Below are positions 1 to 7,271 of a DNA stretch of 22,965 nucleotides, one piece after another; positions within the stretch are counted from its first letter, which is position 1, and each line of letters starts with the position of its first letter. The notes beneath the pieces were generated by a model. That model saw only the letters and a list, made by a program, of their open reading frames with translations. It had not been told where the DNA came from and did not search any database. This stretch comes from Pedobacter sp. (GTDB lineage Bacteria; Bacteroidota; Bacteroidia; Sphingobacteriales; Sphingobacteriaceae): positions 1 through 22,965 of the forward strand of contig JASLGV010000460.1 of assembly GCA_030149995.1 (NCBI GenBank). The letters are read 5' to 3'. Position numbers and translations under genes: made by a program.

Positions 1-2
1 AC

Positions 3-923
3 CATTACTTTTTAAGTTCTTTATTTGCCTTTATAGCACTGATCGGCTCAATGATGGTTAGCTATACCCGTGCAAGAGCAGAAGGGCTTGGAATTGAGTG
101 TAAAGGCGGTTTAATGCAAAGGCCAGAACGTGTTATTACCATAGGCGTTTGTGCCATTCTTTGCGGCATAGCCGGTCATTTTATAGGCGGTGATTATAAA
201 ATTTTCGTTCCGGGAATTTCTTTTCACATTTTCGAAACCATGAGTATTTTTACTTTGCCCATTACGTTAATGGCTGTACTCACCAATCTTACAGCCATCA
301 GAAGATTGCAGGATGCAAAACGCGGCCTCGATGAGCAGGAACGTTCCAATAAACGTAGCGATGCAGGTAAAGCTGCACTGATTGCTGTTTTTGTGTTGTT
401 TTTTTCTGGTTTTGCAAATAAAACTTATGCACAGGCAGACGATCCTTCGCCACTAACTTTTCCGGTTCCGCAAAACATCGAAAATCAGTTGTTTTATTTA
501 CAACGCGATCCGAATACCAATACCATTATTTGCCAGTTAAACGTAGATGCAAACGGGCATCCCATTAAAGACGAGCCAATAAAAGTGTACTGGATGCGTT
601 ACGGCGATCACGGAGAGAAAAAAGACCTGAGCTATATTCAGCGTAAATTTGCATATGGTATTCAGAGTAAAGACATGGGAAACGGTCAATATGAACTGCG
701 TTTCGTGTCTCATAAAAAATTGCCTATGTACCTGTATAAATCGACTGTTGATAAAAAATACCACGTGTATGTAACAGCGAACAATAAAAAAATTCAGTTA
801 AACCGGATCTTTCTCCGAATTGAAGGTGGTTCATTCTGGCTTCCGAACGTAAAATATGTGGAACTGAAAGGTGTGGATGCCGATGATCCGACAGTGAAAA
901 TTACAGAAAGAATTAAAGTTTAA
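3..923 (+). CDS. CDP-alcohol phosphatidyltransferase (C-terminal part) fused to a DUF4833 domain; 5' end outside window
   Basis: The frame is open to the left edge, so the start lies outside; 306 residues are visible. Residues about 1-105 match the back half of membrane CDP-alcohol phosphatidyltransferases: an SYTRARAEGLG stretch, then QRPERV and two hydrophobic segments. The D-x2-DG-x2-AR catalytic motif would lie upstream and cannot be checked. After a charged linker (about 103-120) comes a hydrophobic signal-like segment (about 123-138) ending TYAQA, then a soluble domain (about 148-306) resembling Bacteroidota DUF4833. No in-frame ATG occurs in the linker, so this is one reading frame, not two adjacent genes. 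Given the AUR1-like synthase two genes downstream, the transferase is plausibly a phosphatidylinositol(-phosphate) synthase supplying the inositol head group; this is inference. The linker is positively charged, so the DUF4833 part should face the periplasm, possibly released by signal peptidase after AQA. Confidence 0.8.
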   Translation, partial: HYFLSSLFAFIALIGSMMVSYTRARAEGLGIECKGGLMQRPERVITIGVCAILCGIAGHFIGGDYKIFVPGISFHIFETMSIFTLPITLMAVLTNLTAIRRLQDAKRGLDEQERSNKRSDAGKAALIAVFVLFFSGFANKTYAQADDPSPLTFPVPQNIENQLFYLQRDPNTNTIICQLNVDANGHPIKDEPIKVYWMRYGDHGEKKDLSYIQRKFAYGIQSKDMGNGQYELRFVSHKKLPMYLYKSTVDKKYHVYVTANNKKIQLNRIFLRIEGGSFWLPNVKYVELKGVDADDPTVKITERIKV

Positions 924-933
924 ATTTATTGCG

Positions 934-1554
934 ATGAAGAGAAATTTTGTTTCTAACTCTACGGATTCCATCCGTATGTTTAAGAGCGATTTTATGGAGA
1001 GCCTGTCGAAGGTAAGTTATTATGTACCTTTAATTATATATATACCTTTCATTGGATTTTTAATCTGGAAAGCGCTGTTTATAGTAGAAATGCCCTGGAT
1101 TAATTTTATAGGCTGGATCCTGGGCGGACTTTTTATTTGGACCATTACGGAATATATTATGCATCGGTTTGTGTTTCATTTTGAGCCTAAATCCAAGTGG
1201 GGCCGCCAGATACATTTTATTTTTCATGGCGTACACCACGATTATCCGAATGATGCCAAAAGGTTGGTTATGCCTCCATCGGCCAGTATTCCAATGGCGG
1301 CTGCATTTTATTTCCTGTTTAACTGGTTGCTGCCGGTTAATGTAATTTACCCGTTTTTTACAGGATTTATTGCCGGGTATCTTTTTTACGATATGACGCA
1401 CTATGCCCTGCACCATGCCAACTTTAAAAGTGGTTTATGGAAAAAACTTAAACACCATCATATGCTGCACCACTATTCAGATCCAACAAAAGGATATGGT
1501 GTAAGCTTAACCATTTGGGATAAAATTTTCAGATCTAATTTTGAGAAGAAATAG
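934..1554 (+). CDS. Fatty-acid hydroxylase superfamily protein, probable ceramide/sphingolipid fatty-acid 2-hydroxylase
   Basis: A 206-residue membrane protein with the full histidine set of the sterol desaturase/fatty-acid hydroxylase superfamily: H77-x4-H82, H94-x3-H98-x2-H101-H102, H156-x3-H160-H161 and H174-H175-H176-x2-H179-H180. These ligate a di-iron (in FA2H/Scs7 homologues, possibly di-metal) centre. Hydrophobic segments lie at about 30-50, 56-75, 118-133 and 136-152, and both the N-terminus and the last His cluster should be cytoplasmic. The length and His spacing resemble the catalytic half of FA2H/Scs7, without the cytochrome b5 domain. It sits 10 bases after the transferase-DUF4833 gene and one base before the phosphorylceramide synthase gene, so it is very probably cotranscribed. 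That context favours hydroxylation of a ceramide acyl chain over carotenoid or sterol substrates. The superfamily call is firm; the substrate is inferred. Confidence 0.85.
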   Translation: MKRNFVSNSTDSIRMFKSDFMESLSKVSYYVPLIIYIPFIGFLIWKALFIVEMPWINFIGWILGGLFIWTITEYIMHRFVFHFEPKSKWGRQIHFIFHGVHHDYPNDAKRLVMPPSASIPMAAAFYFLFNWLLPVNVIYPFFTGFIAGYLFYDMTHYALHHANFKSGLWKKLKHHHMLHHYSDPTKGYGVSLTIWDKIFRSNFEKK

Positions 1555-1555
1555 T

Positions 1556-2494
1556 ATGCAGGATGACATTTCTCTTGACAAGAGATTAGTAACCACGAAT
1601 AACCTGATTTTAACGTTTTCTATTTCTGTTTTATACCTGGTGGTTTCTATTTTACTGGTGGGCTTTAAATCAGATCAGCTGGTGTTAATCGGTATTTTTA
1701 ACGGGCTGTTTTATTTAACAAAGCATACCCGTAAGTTTATTATAGGTTTTTCCATCTTTATTGTATACTGGATCCTTTTTGATTACATGAAAGCTTTTCC
1801 GAACTACCTGTTTAACAGTGTTCACATTGCAGATCTGTATAATCATGAAAAGGGCATTTTCGGGATTCACTTTAATGGAAGAATCTTAACCCCCAACGAA
1901 TACTGGAAAATCCATACAACAGCGTTCTTAGACGTTCTTACCGGATTGTTTTATTTAATGTGGGTGCCGGTTCCGCTGGCATTTGCAGCATATTTATTCT
2001 TTAAAAACAAACAGCAGTTTTTATACTTTTCACTAACCTTTGTACTGGTTAATTTATTGGGATTCGTAGTGTATTATACCTATCCGGCAGCACCACCCTG
2101 GTATATTCAGGAACATGGATTTGCTTTTTTAGCCCATACACCTGGTAATACGGCTGGTTTATCGCGCTTCGATAAGTTCTTTGATATTCACCTTTTCAGG
2201 TCTATTTACAGTAAAGGCTCCAATGTTTTTGCTGCCATGCCCTCTCTGCACTCTTCTTATCCTGTAATTGTATTGTATTACGGATTAAAAAATAAGGTAG
2301 GAAAGATCAATATCTTTTTTGCGCTGGTTATGCTGGGCATTTGGTTTGCAGCTGTTTACACAAGCCACCATTACCTGCTTGATGTGCTGGCAGGTATTAC
2401 CTGTGCGGTTATCGGCATTACACTTTTTAATTATATAAAAGAAACCCGGTTGATGAAGCGCTTTACAGCTTCAATGCTAAAGGCAATAGAGTAA
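1556..2494 (+). CDS. PAP2-superfamily inositol phosphorylceramide synthase-like membrane protein (AUR1-like)
   Basis: I chose the ATG at 1556, one base after the hydroxylase stop and preceded by a GAGAAGAAA purine run, over an in-frame TTG at 1541 that would overlap the previous gene. The 312-residue product has about six to eight hydrophobic segments. Residues 175-183 read TYPAAPPWY, 226-235 carry AAMPSLHSSY, and 269-276 carry TSHHYLLD. These match the AUR1/inositol phosphorylceramide synthase version of the PAP2 motifs, with catalytic residues probably H232, H272 and D276. The family moves phosphoinositol from phosphatidylinositol to ceramide. Together with the upstream CDP-alcohol phosphatidyltransferase and hydroxylase this suggests an inositol sphingolipid pathway. 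An ordinary PAP2 lipid phosphatase is the main alternative; the SLH motif and PPW box argue against it. Confidence 0.78.
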   Translation: MQDDISLDKRLVTTNNLILTFSISVLYLVVSILLVGFKSDQLVLIGIFNGLFYLTKHTRKFIIGFSIFIVYWILFDYMKAFPNYLFNSVHIADLYNHEKGIFGIHFNGRILTPNEYWKIHTTAFLDVLTGLFYLMWVPVPLAFAAYLFFKNKQQFLYFSLTFVLVNLLGFVVYYTYPAAPPWYIQEHGFAFLAHTPGNTAGLSRFDKFFDIHLFRSIYSKGSNVFAAMPSLHSSYPVIVLYYGLKNKVGKINIFFALVMLGIWFAAVYTSHHYLLDVLAGITCAVIGITLFNYIKETRLMKRFTASMLKAIE

Positions 2495-2507
2495 AGCCAA
2501 CTTCTCT

Positions 2508-3416
2508 TTAAAATGGAGTATGGGTAGTATGCGTTTCCAGCTTGAATGAAGAAGGTGAAACGCCTACATGTTTCTTAAAGTATTTTCCGAAAAAAGACTG
2601 GTTGCTGAAATGCAGCAGTTCTGCGATTTGTGCAATGCTGTACATACGCGATAACACGAGCATTTTGGCTTCCTGTACAACCATCTTATCAATAATTTCT
2701 CCAGCGGTTTTTCCGGTAACTTTTTTTATAACCTGCGAAAGATGGCGGCTGGTAATAAACAATTGATCTGAATAATACTTAACCATCCGTTCTTTTCTGA
2801 AATTCTCGGCCAGCATGGTCAGGAATTTCGTTGTTAATTCTTCCGGCCGGTTCAGCTGGATGTGCATTTGAGTTCTGTGCTTGTCGCAAAGTAAAAAAAT
2901 GCCGTAAAAGACAACTAAGAAGCTGCTGCGGATAATTTCAGATAGGTGTGGCGTTTCGGGAGCCAGGTTTAATTTCTTTCTAAGCGTATTCAGGTTAAAG
3001 ATAATCTCCGGAAATTCCTCGTCGTTCAGCGTAAATTTACGTTGTACTTCAGACGAAAGCATATACATAATTTCGTTGCTGCTTAAATGAATGCCCTGTC
3101 CTTTAAGATATTCCTTTTTAAAACTCAATGCAATCAAAGAAAGATCTTCAGACATGTGTTCAAACATAAAGACCGAATTGGGCAATACGAAGAAAACATC
3201 CCTTTCCTTTAAAACATGCGAAACATAATTGTTTTGAAATTTGAAACTCCCCTTTATTACGGTAAAAACAGCAAATTTTTCGGAGCGGAAATACTTATTC
3301 AGTACCAATTTTTCCTTCATATCCGACTGCGTAAATACATGGAGATCTTTGCACAGTTTTGCATCCATTTTCATATCATATATTTCCGGTACCTTCTGAT
3401 TTCTCGTTGCAATCAT
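2508..3416 (-). CDS. AraC-family transcriptional regulator
   Basis: A 302-residue protein with an N-terminal cupin-like sensing part (about 25-105, beta-rich, including VIKGSFKF and ERDVFFVLPNS) and a C-terminal double helix-turn-helix of the AraC/XylS type (about 200-293). Typical features are ITSRHLSQVIKKVTGKTAGE for the first HTH and IAQIAELLHFSNQSFFGKYFKKHVGVSPSSF for the second, shown here as one continuous family signature read from positions 2535-2757. The start ATG at 3416 is followed by MIATRNQK. It converges on the lipid operon, with 13 bases between stops, and diverges from the S41 protease gene across about 300 bases. The divergent neighbour is a natural candidate target, but no operator is evident. 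No ligand can be assigned. Confidence 0.85.
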   Translation of the reverse strand: MIATRNQKVPEIYDMKMDAKLCKDLHVFTQSDMKEKLVLNKYFRSEKFAVFTVIKGSFKFQNNYVSHVLKERDVFFVLPNSVFMFEHMSEDLSLIALSFKKEYLKGQGIHLSSNEIMYMLSSEVQRKFTLNDEEFPEIIFNLNTLRKKLNLAPETPHLSEIIRSSFLVVFYGIFLLCDKHRTQMHIQLNRPEELTTKFLTMLAENFRKERMVKYYSDQLFITSRHLSQVIKKVTGKTAGEIIDKMVVQEAKMLVLSRMYSIAQIAELLHFSNQSFFGKYFKKHVGVSPSSFKLETHTTHTPF

Positions 3417-3717
3417 ATGCAGCTTTTTAAATATCCTGTAAATGTATAACCAAAATTTGGGTCCTGCCTATAAATCAGGTTATTTATATTTTTTAAAAAT
3501 ACAATATTACGACTTGCTGACGTTTTTAAAATTGGCTGGCACTTTTACAGGCAATTTTTAACCATCATGCTAAAGTATTTATAAATTACTTTTAAGGATA
3601 AACTTAATTTCAGCGTAAAAAAGTGTTAAATAAATTAAGAAATGTAAAATATCATGATAAGCTGTGTAACTTTATTAAAACAAAGTGTTTGAAATTAATA
3701 CGGTATTTAAAAAATAT
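3417..3717. other. Divergent intergenic region between AraC regulator and S41 protease
   Basis: About 300 very AT-rich bases with no plausible gene. It must contain the promoters of both divergent genes. I find no perfect TAnnTTTG element on either strand; TAACTTTA at 3667-3674 is the nearest on the + strand and lacks a matching upstream TTTG. A 7-bp inverted repeat (AAAATTG at 3529-3535, CAATTTT at 3552-3558) is the only visible symmetry. Confidence 0.4.
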
Positions 3718-5301
3718 ATGAATAAAAAGCACATTTATATAACCTGCATGCTGCTTGCAGGTTTAAGCTGTTTGTATGCCTGTAAGAAAAGTAAAGCAGG
3801 TTCGGATGAAAATCCCAACCCTGTAGTGGCAAACGGTACACGTGATGAATTAACGAAAGATTCTATTTTCTTATATTCCAAGGAACTTTACTATTGGTAT
3901 AACTCATTGCCAGGTTACGATACTTTTAAACCCCGGAACTTCAGCAGCAACGAAACAGAGTTATATGCACTTACACAGTATTCTAACAACCCCCAAACGG
4001 GTAAACCTTATGAATATGTAGCAAACAGCACCAGACCAAAATATTCTTTTATAGATTATTTGGATAATTCTGGCAAAGCCAGTAGCCTGAGGGCAGATCT
4101 CAACGGAACAAACAACGATTATGGTTTTTCTGTTAACTATTACACGGCTGATGATTTAAGGGTTACTTATGTATATCCCGGTTCGCCAGCCGACCAGCAG
4201 GGTTTAACCAGGGGCTGTAAAGTTACCAGTGTAAATGGTCGTACCAATATATCTTATAACAGTACCAATGTAAACTATCTGAACAGCGCTATTTTTGGAA
4301 CGGCTGCGAGCATCAGCCTAACGTTTACAGATCTGAATGGTACTTCCAAAAATGTAGTGGTTACACGAAATTCTTACAAGGTAAACCCGATCTTGTATAA
4401 AGGTGTTTATACCGCCGGAACGAAGAAAGTAGGGTATCTTGTTTTTAACAGTTTTACAGAGGATGCTACCGCCGATCTGGTATCAGCCTTTAGTAATTTT
4501 GCTGCACAGGGGGTTTCTGAAATGATTGTCGATCTGCGCTACAATGGCGGGGGCTATATCTCTACGGCCTCAGAACTGATTAATCTGATGGCACCGGCAG
4601 CACAAACAGGAAATACCATGTTTACCTATTATTACAGCGATTATCTAACAAATTTAACGACGGCACAACGCAGAGCTTCAGTTTTGAAAAATCAACCGCT
4701 GCTGGATGAGAATGGAAAACTTCAGCTGTTTAGCAATACCATCAACGGAAAGTATGTCAGCTATGCTGATGTAGATTATTCTCCAACATCAGCAGAGAAT
4801 ATAGAGAAATTTGCTAAAGCAGGTTCGCTCAACATCAGCCGGGTATATTTTATTGTGTCGGGTTTAACAGCATCGGCAAGTGAGCTAACCATTAACTGCT
4901 TACGTCCGGTAATGGATGTGAAATTAATCGGTCAGACAACCTATGGAAAACCAGTAGGTTTTTTCCCGATCCGGATTGATAAACTGGATTTATATGTTCC
5001 GGAATTCGAGACTAAAAATCAGGTAGGGGCCGGAGGATATTATGCAGGTATGACGGTCGATAAAGAATCGGGCGAAGATAACCGGAAAGCATGGGGCGAT
5101 GATTCTGAAACTTTACTGGCTTATGCCCTTCAATATGCAAAGACGGGCAGTTTCAATGCACCCCAAGCTAAAGTTGCCACAACGGCAAACAGTATTTCGG
5201 CCACCAATGGTTTATCTTTAGCAGATATCAGGCAATCGGCAAACAGCATAGATGCCGGAAATTTCAGAGGGATGGTTAGATCAACCATAAAAAGACATTA
5301 A
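3718..5301 (+). CDS. S41-family C-terminal processing-like protease, lipoprotein with PDZ domain
   Basis: I place the start at the ATG at 3718 rather than a GTG 33 bases upstream, because it begins a clean lipoprotein signal (MNKKHIYITC...) with lipobox LYAC and lipidated C22. The 527-residue product has an S41 N-terminal region (about 43-120, KELYYWYNSLP), a PDZ domain (about 130-220, with YVYPGSPADQQGL), and the protease domain (about 235-430). The probable catalytic dyad is S386 in TASASE and K411 in TYGKPVG, 25 residues apart as in tail-specific proteases; VDLRYNGGGY (271-280) is the typical glycine-rich loop. It should act in the periplasm, anchored to the inner or outer membrane. It is monocistronic, divergent from the AraC regulator and closed by a strong terminator. 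Substrates are unknown. Confidence 0.88.
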   Translation: MNKKHIYITCMLLAGLSCLYACKKSKAGSDENPNPVVANGTRDELTKDSIFLYSKELYYWYNSLPGYDTFKPRNFSSNETELYALTQYSNNPQTGKPYEYVANSTRPKYSFIDYLDNSGKASSLRADLNGTNNDYGFSVNYYTADDLRVTYVYPGSPADQQGLTRGCKVTSVNGRTNISYNSTNVNYLNSAIFGTAASISLTFTDLNGTSKNVVVTRNSYKVNPILYKGVYTAGTKKVGYLVFNSFTEDATADLVSAFSNFAAQGVSEMIVDLRYNGGGYISTASELINLMAPAAQTGNTMFTYYYSDYLTNLTTAQRRASVLKNQPLLDENGKLQLFSNTINGKYVSYADVDYSPTSAENIEKFAKAGSLNISRVYFIVSGLTASASELTINCLRPVMDVKLIGQTTYGKPVGFFPIRIDKLDLYVPEFETKNQVGAGGYYAGMTVDKESGEDNRKAWGDDSETLLAYALQYAKTGSFNAPQAKVATTANSISATNGLSLADIRQSANSIDAGNFRGMVRSTIKRH

Positions 5302-5326
5302 AACCTGTTGATCGGATAAACAGGTT
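5302..5326 (+). terminator. Small hairpin just after the S41 protease stop
   Basis: AACCTGTT (5302-5309) pairs perfectly with AACAGGTT (5319-5326) across a 9-base loop. It starts one base after the stop codon. It lacks a T tract, so it may be a 3'-end stabilising hairpin ahead of the main terminator. Confidence 0.4.
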
Positions 5327-5334
5327 CCTGAAAT

Positions 5335-5380
5335 AACAACAATCGCTCCACCACACATCGTGCATGGAGCGATTGTTGTT
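5335..5380. terminator. Strong bidirectional terminator between S41 protease and LEA-2-like lipoprotein
   Basis: A perfect 16-bp stem, AACAACAATCGCTCCA (5335-5350) with its complement at 5365-5380, encloses a 14-base loop. T-rich ends on both strands (GTTGTTTCT on +, TTGTTATTT on -) and the location between two converging genes fit a shared terminator. Confidence 0.75.
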
Positions 5381-5381
5381 T

Positions 5382-5990
5382 CTACAGTAATATTTTGCTG
5401 CTTACCTCTTTGTTTATGGTGATGTAACCCGGGTATTTTACCGGTGTATTACCCAATAAAAAGGTGGGTCTGATTTTAATGGTTAGCAAGCCAAGTTTCT
5501 CGTCTTTATTGCTTCCCTTTTGTGCTGCTTTTATAATATCGTTTATCAGGCTGGTATTGTTAATCAGTCCGTATATGTTGGTGTTCAACTGTACGGGTAC
5601 CTGAACGGTTTGTCCCTGTAAAACACGTACCGGCTGGTTGACAAAGCCCTCCAGAAGTTCAGAATTGTTTACCAACACCTTATATTCAAACTGATTGATG
5701 GCTGCAACATTGGCCGATGGGTTTGAAATTTCCAGGTTCAGGTTTGCTTTTAAAGGAATGTCTTTCCTGAGAAGACCCAGTGCCACACCCGGCAAGTTGC
5801 CGATGTTAAAATCCTGTTGTTCAATTAATCTTTTAACATCTGTACCCGCTATGCTCACCTGCTGTAAACTGGTAATTTTATAGGTGCAGTCTCCAAGTGC
5901 TTTTAATTGCTGGGTTTGCCTGTTAACTCCACAACTTAATATGGAAAATGTTAAAAGGAAAAGTAATACTTTTTGCTTCATGTTATTCAT
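5382..5990 (-). CDS. LEA-2-like small lipoprotein, unknown function
   Basis: A 202-residue protein with a lipoprotein signal peptide (KQKVLLFLLTFSILSC; the lipidated Cys is residue 20). Residues about 75-140 read like the bacterial LEA type-2/WHy-like beta-sandwich: IPLKANLNLEISNPSA, then FEYKVLVNNSELLEGFVNQP, then a VPVQLN strand. The fold is known from plant stress proteins; the bacterial role is unknown. A second ATG three codons in (5981) is an equally good start. A TAGTTTTG element reading leftward at 6011-6004 would give a leader of only a few bases for the first ATG, which slightly favours the second. It lies 62 bases downstream of the DUF47 gene on the same strand, so the two may be cotranscribed. 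Confidence 0.7.
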   Translation of the reverse strand: MNNMKQKVLLFLLTFSILSCGVNRQTQQLKALGDCTYKITSLQQVSIAGTDVKRLIEQQDFNIGNLPGVALGLLRKDIPLKANLNLEISNPSANVAAINQFEYKVLVNNSELLEGFVNQPVRVLQGQTVQVPVQLNTNIYGLINNTSLINDIIKAAQKGSNKDEKLGLLTIKIRPTFLLGNTPVKYPGYITINKEVSSKILL

Positions 5991-6052
5991 AACGCCAAAA
6001 TAGCAAAACTATTTCAGGCTTTATAGAAAGGCGCATTTCAGGTACCTAAAAA

Positions 6053-6694
6053 TCAGGCATTTTTTATGAAGATGGCTTCAATCACATTTGCCAGATCGTC
6101 GCATTTATCGGTAGTTCTTTCCAGCTGCGATAAGATTTCAGACTGTCTGATGAGGGGAATGGCGTCTTGTTCTACATCAAACAGAATGGAAATGGCTTGC
6201 TCGTACAGGCGGTCTGCTTTACTTTCTAACTGTCCCACCTCTTTACAGATGTCAATAATGAGCTGTTTGTTTTTAAAATCTTTGATCTCTTTTATCGCTG
6301 TCTCAAGCTGTTTACACATGGTTTCAATAATTTCGGCCAGTTGCAGCATGGTCTGGCTCGAGGTATTGAGTTGATAAAGTTCGGTGTTCATTACAATTGC
6401 CAGAATATCGTCGGCAATGTCGTCAATTTTCGTTGCGAGGGCATGAATGTCCTGTTTATCGAAAGGAACGATAAATTTTTTATTTAATTCTTCATAGATC
6501 GAATCGGTTGCCTTATCACCAATGAGTTCTAATGTTTTAATTTCATTTGCCAGGCGTGCTTTCACCTCTTTATCTTCCGAACGGATAAATTGTACAAGAG
6601 CGGCTGCAATGTTGGAAAGGTTAATGGCACCCGTTTCAAATAAAGGATGAAAGATCTGGTCTTTCGGAATAAAGAGGCTAAAAAATTGATTCAT
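6053..6694 (-). CDS. DUF47/PhoU-like phosphate transport regulator
   Basis: A 213-residue, almost wholly helical protein of the usual length for the DUF47 family (PhoU-like, found with Pit phosphate transporters). Characteristic stretches are EIKTLELIGDKATDSIYEEL (about 46-65) and DKQDIHALATKIDDIADDI (about 79-97), whose acidic residues resemble the metal-binding E/D-x3-D motifs of PhoU. The family is thought to modulate low-affinity phosphate transporters at the inner membrane. Oddly, no Pit transporter gene lies on either side: downstream is the LEA-2 lipoprotein and upstream is a divergent acetyltransferase. The family call is good; a phosphate role here is by analogy only. Confidence 0.85.
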   Translation of the reverse strand: MNQFFSLFIPKDQIFHPLFETGAINLSNIAAALVQFIRSEDKEVKARLANEIKTLELIGDKATDSIYEELNKKFIVPFDKQDIHALATKIDDIADDILAIVMNTELYQLNTSSQTMLQLAEIIETMCKQLETAIKEIKDFKNKQLIIDICKEVGQLESKADRLYEQAISILFDVEQDAIPLIRQSEILSQLERTTDKCDDLANVIEAIFIKNA

Positions 6695-6697
6695 GTT

Positions 6698-6727
6698 TTT
6701 GATTAAATATGAGTAAATATATCTTTG
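6698..6727 (+). promoter_or_regulatory. Bacteroidota-type promoter for the GNAT gene
   Basis: TTTG (6698-6701) and a perfect TATCTTTG (6720-6727) are 18 bases apart, close to the TTTG-N19-TAnnTTTG consensus of the Bacteroidota primary sigma factor. Predicted transcription starts near 6734, giving a leader of about 50 bases. The -33 element sits only three bases from the DUF47 start codon on the other strand. Confidence 0.6.
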
Positions 6728-6760
6728 GCATATTAAGAAAACATAAAATGTATATTATGT

Positions 6761-6774
6761 TGTTTAGCTAAACA
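6761..6774. promoter_or_regulatory. 14-bp perfect palindrome in the GNAT leader
   Basis: TGTTTAGCTAAACA is self-complementary and ends ten bases before the GNAT start codon, between the predicted transcription start and the ATG. It could be a repressor operator or a small hairpin over the ribosome-binding region. Palindromes of this size are expected a few times by chance in a window this long and AT-rich, so the call is tentative. Confidence 0.25.
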
Positions 6775-6784
6775 TATAGAGACA

Positions 6785-7267
6785 ATGAACCTTAAAATCA
6801 GAAAAATAGAAGAAACCGATAACAAAGAATTAGCCAGCCTGATTCGTGCCGTTTTTAGAGAATTTAAAATCGATAAACCGGGTACCGTTTATACAGACCC
6901 TACAACAGACCATCTTTCGGATGTATTTAAGCAGGCTGGATCCGGTTATTGGCTTGCCGAAGAAGAAGGTGTTTTGCTTGGTGGTTGCGGTATTTATCCA
7001 ACAGATGGTTTACCGGAAGGATGTGTGGAACTGGTTAAGTTTTATTTGTCTAATCAGGCGAGGGGGAAAGGCCTGGGCAAATTGTTAATGCAGAAAAGCA
7101 TAGAAACTGCTCAGCAGCTGGGATATAAGAAAATTTACCTCGAATCTTTTCCGGAACTTTCTACAGCCATTGGTATGTACGAAAAGGCCGGATTTAAAGC
7201 TTTATCCGGCCCTTTGGGTAATTCAGGCCATTTTGCCTGTAATATATGGATGTTACTGGAATTGTAA
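6785..7267 (+). CDS. GNAT-family N-acetyltransferase
   Basis: A 160-residue single-domain protein covering a full GNAT fold. The acetyl-CoA pyrophosphate loop is Q91-ARGKG-L97-G98 after the beta-4 strand VELVKFYLS (81-89). Motif B is YLESFPELSTAIGMYEKAGF (118-137). It is cytoplasmic and the acceptor substrate cannot be predicted. It is divergent from the DUF47 gene with its own promoter, and its stop is only four bases from the stop of the converging outer-membrane receptor gene. Confidence 0.88.
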   Translation: MNLKIRKIEETDNKELASLIRAVFREFKIDKPGTVYTDPTTDHLSDVFKQAGSGYWLAEEEGVLLGGCGIYPTDGLPEGCVELVKFYLSNQARGKGLGKLLMQKSIETAQQLGYKKIYLESFPELSTAIGMYEKAGFKALSGPLGNSGHFACNIWMLLEL

Positions 7268-7271
7268 TTTC

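Noticed and set aside
300..400. Possible separate DUF4833 gene start in the linker
   Set aside because: No in-frame ATG or GTG with a ribosome-binding site is present; only TTG and CTG codons occur, and the ATGs here are out of frame.
1541..1555. In-frame TTG start for the phosphorylceramide synthase gene
   Set aside because: It overlaps the hydroxylase gene; the ATG at 1556 right after the stop, with a purine-rich site upstream, is better.
3537..3553. Sigma-54-like TGGCAC...GGCA sequence
   Set aside because: GG and GC are separated by 11 rather than 10 bases, and no enhancer-binding regulator gene is nearby.
3685..3717. GTG start for the S41 protease gene
   Set aside because: It would add 11 residues before a clean lipoprotein signal that begins at the ATG at 3718.
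5695..5883. Open frames antisense to the main genes, such as this one and others across the window
   Set aside because: They lie wholly opposite well-supported genes and show no recognisable domain.
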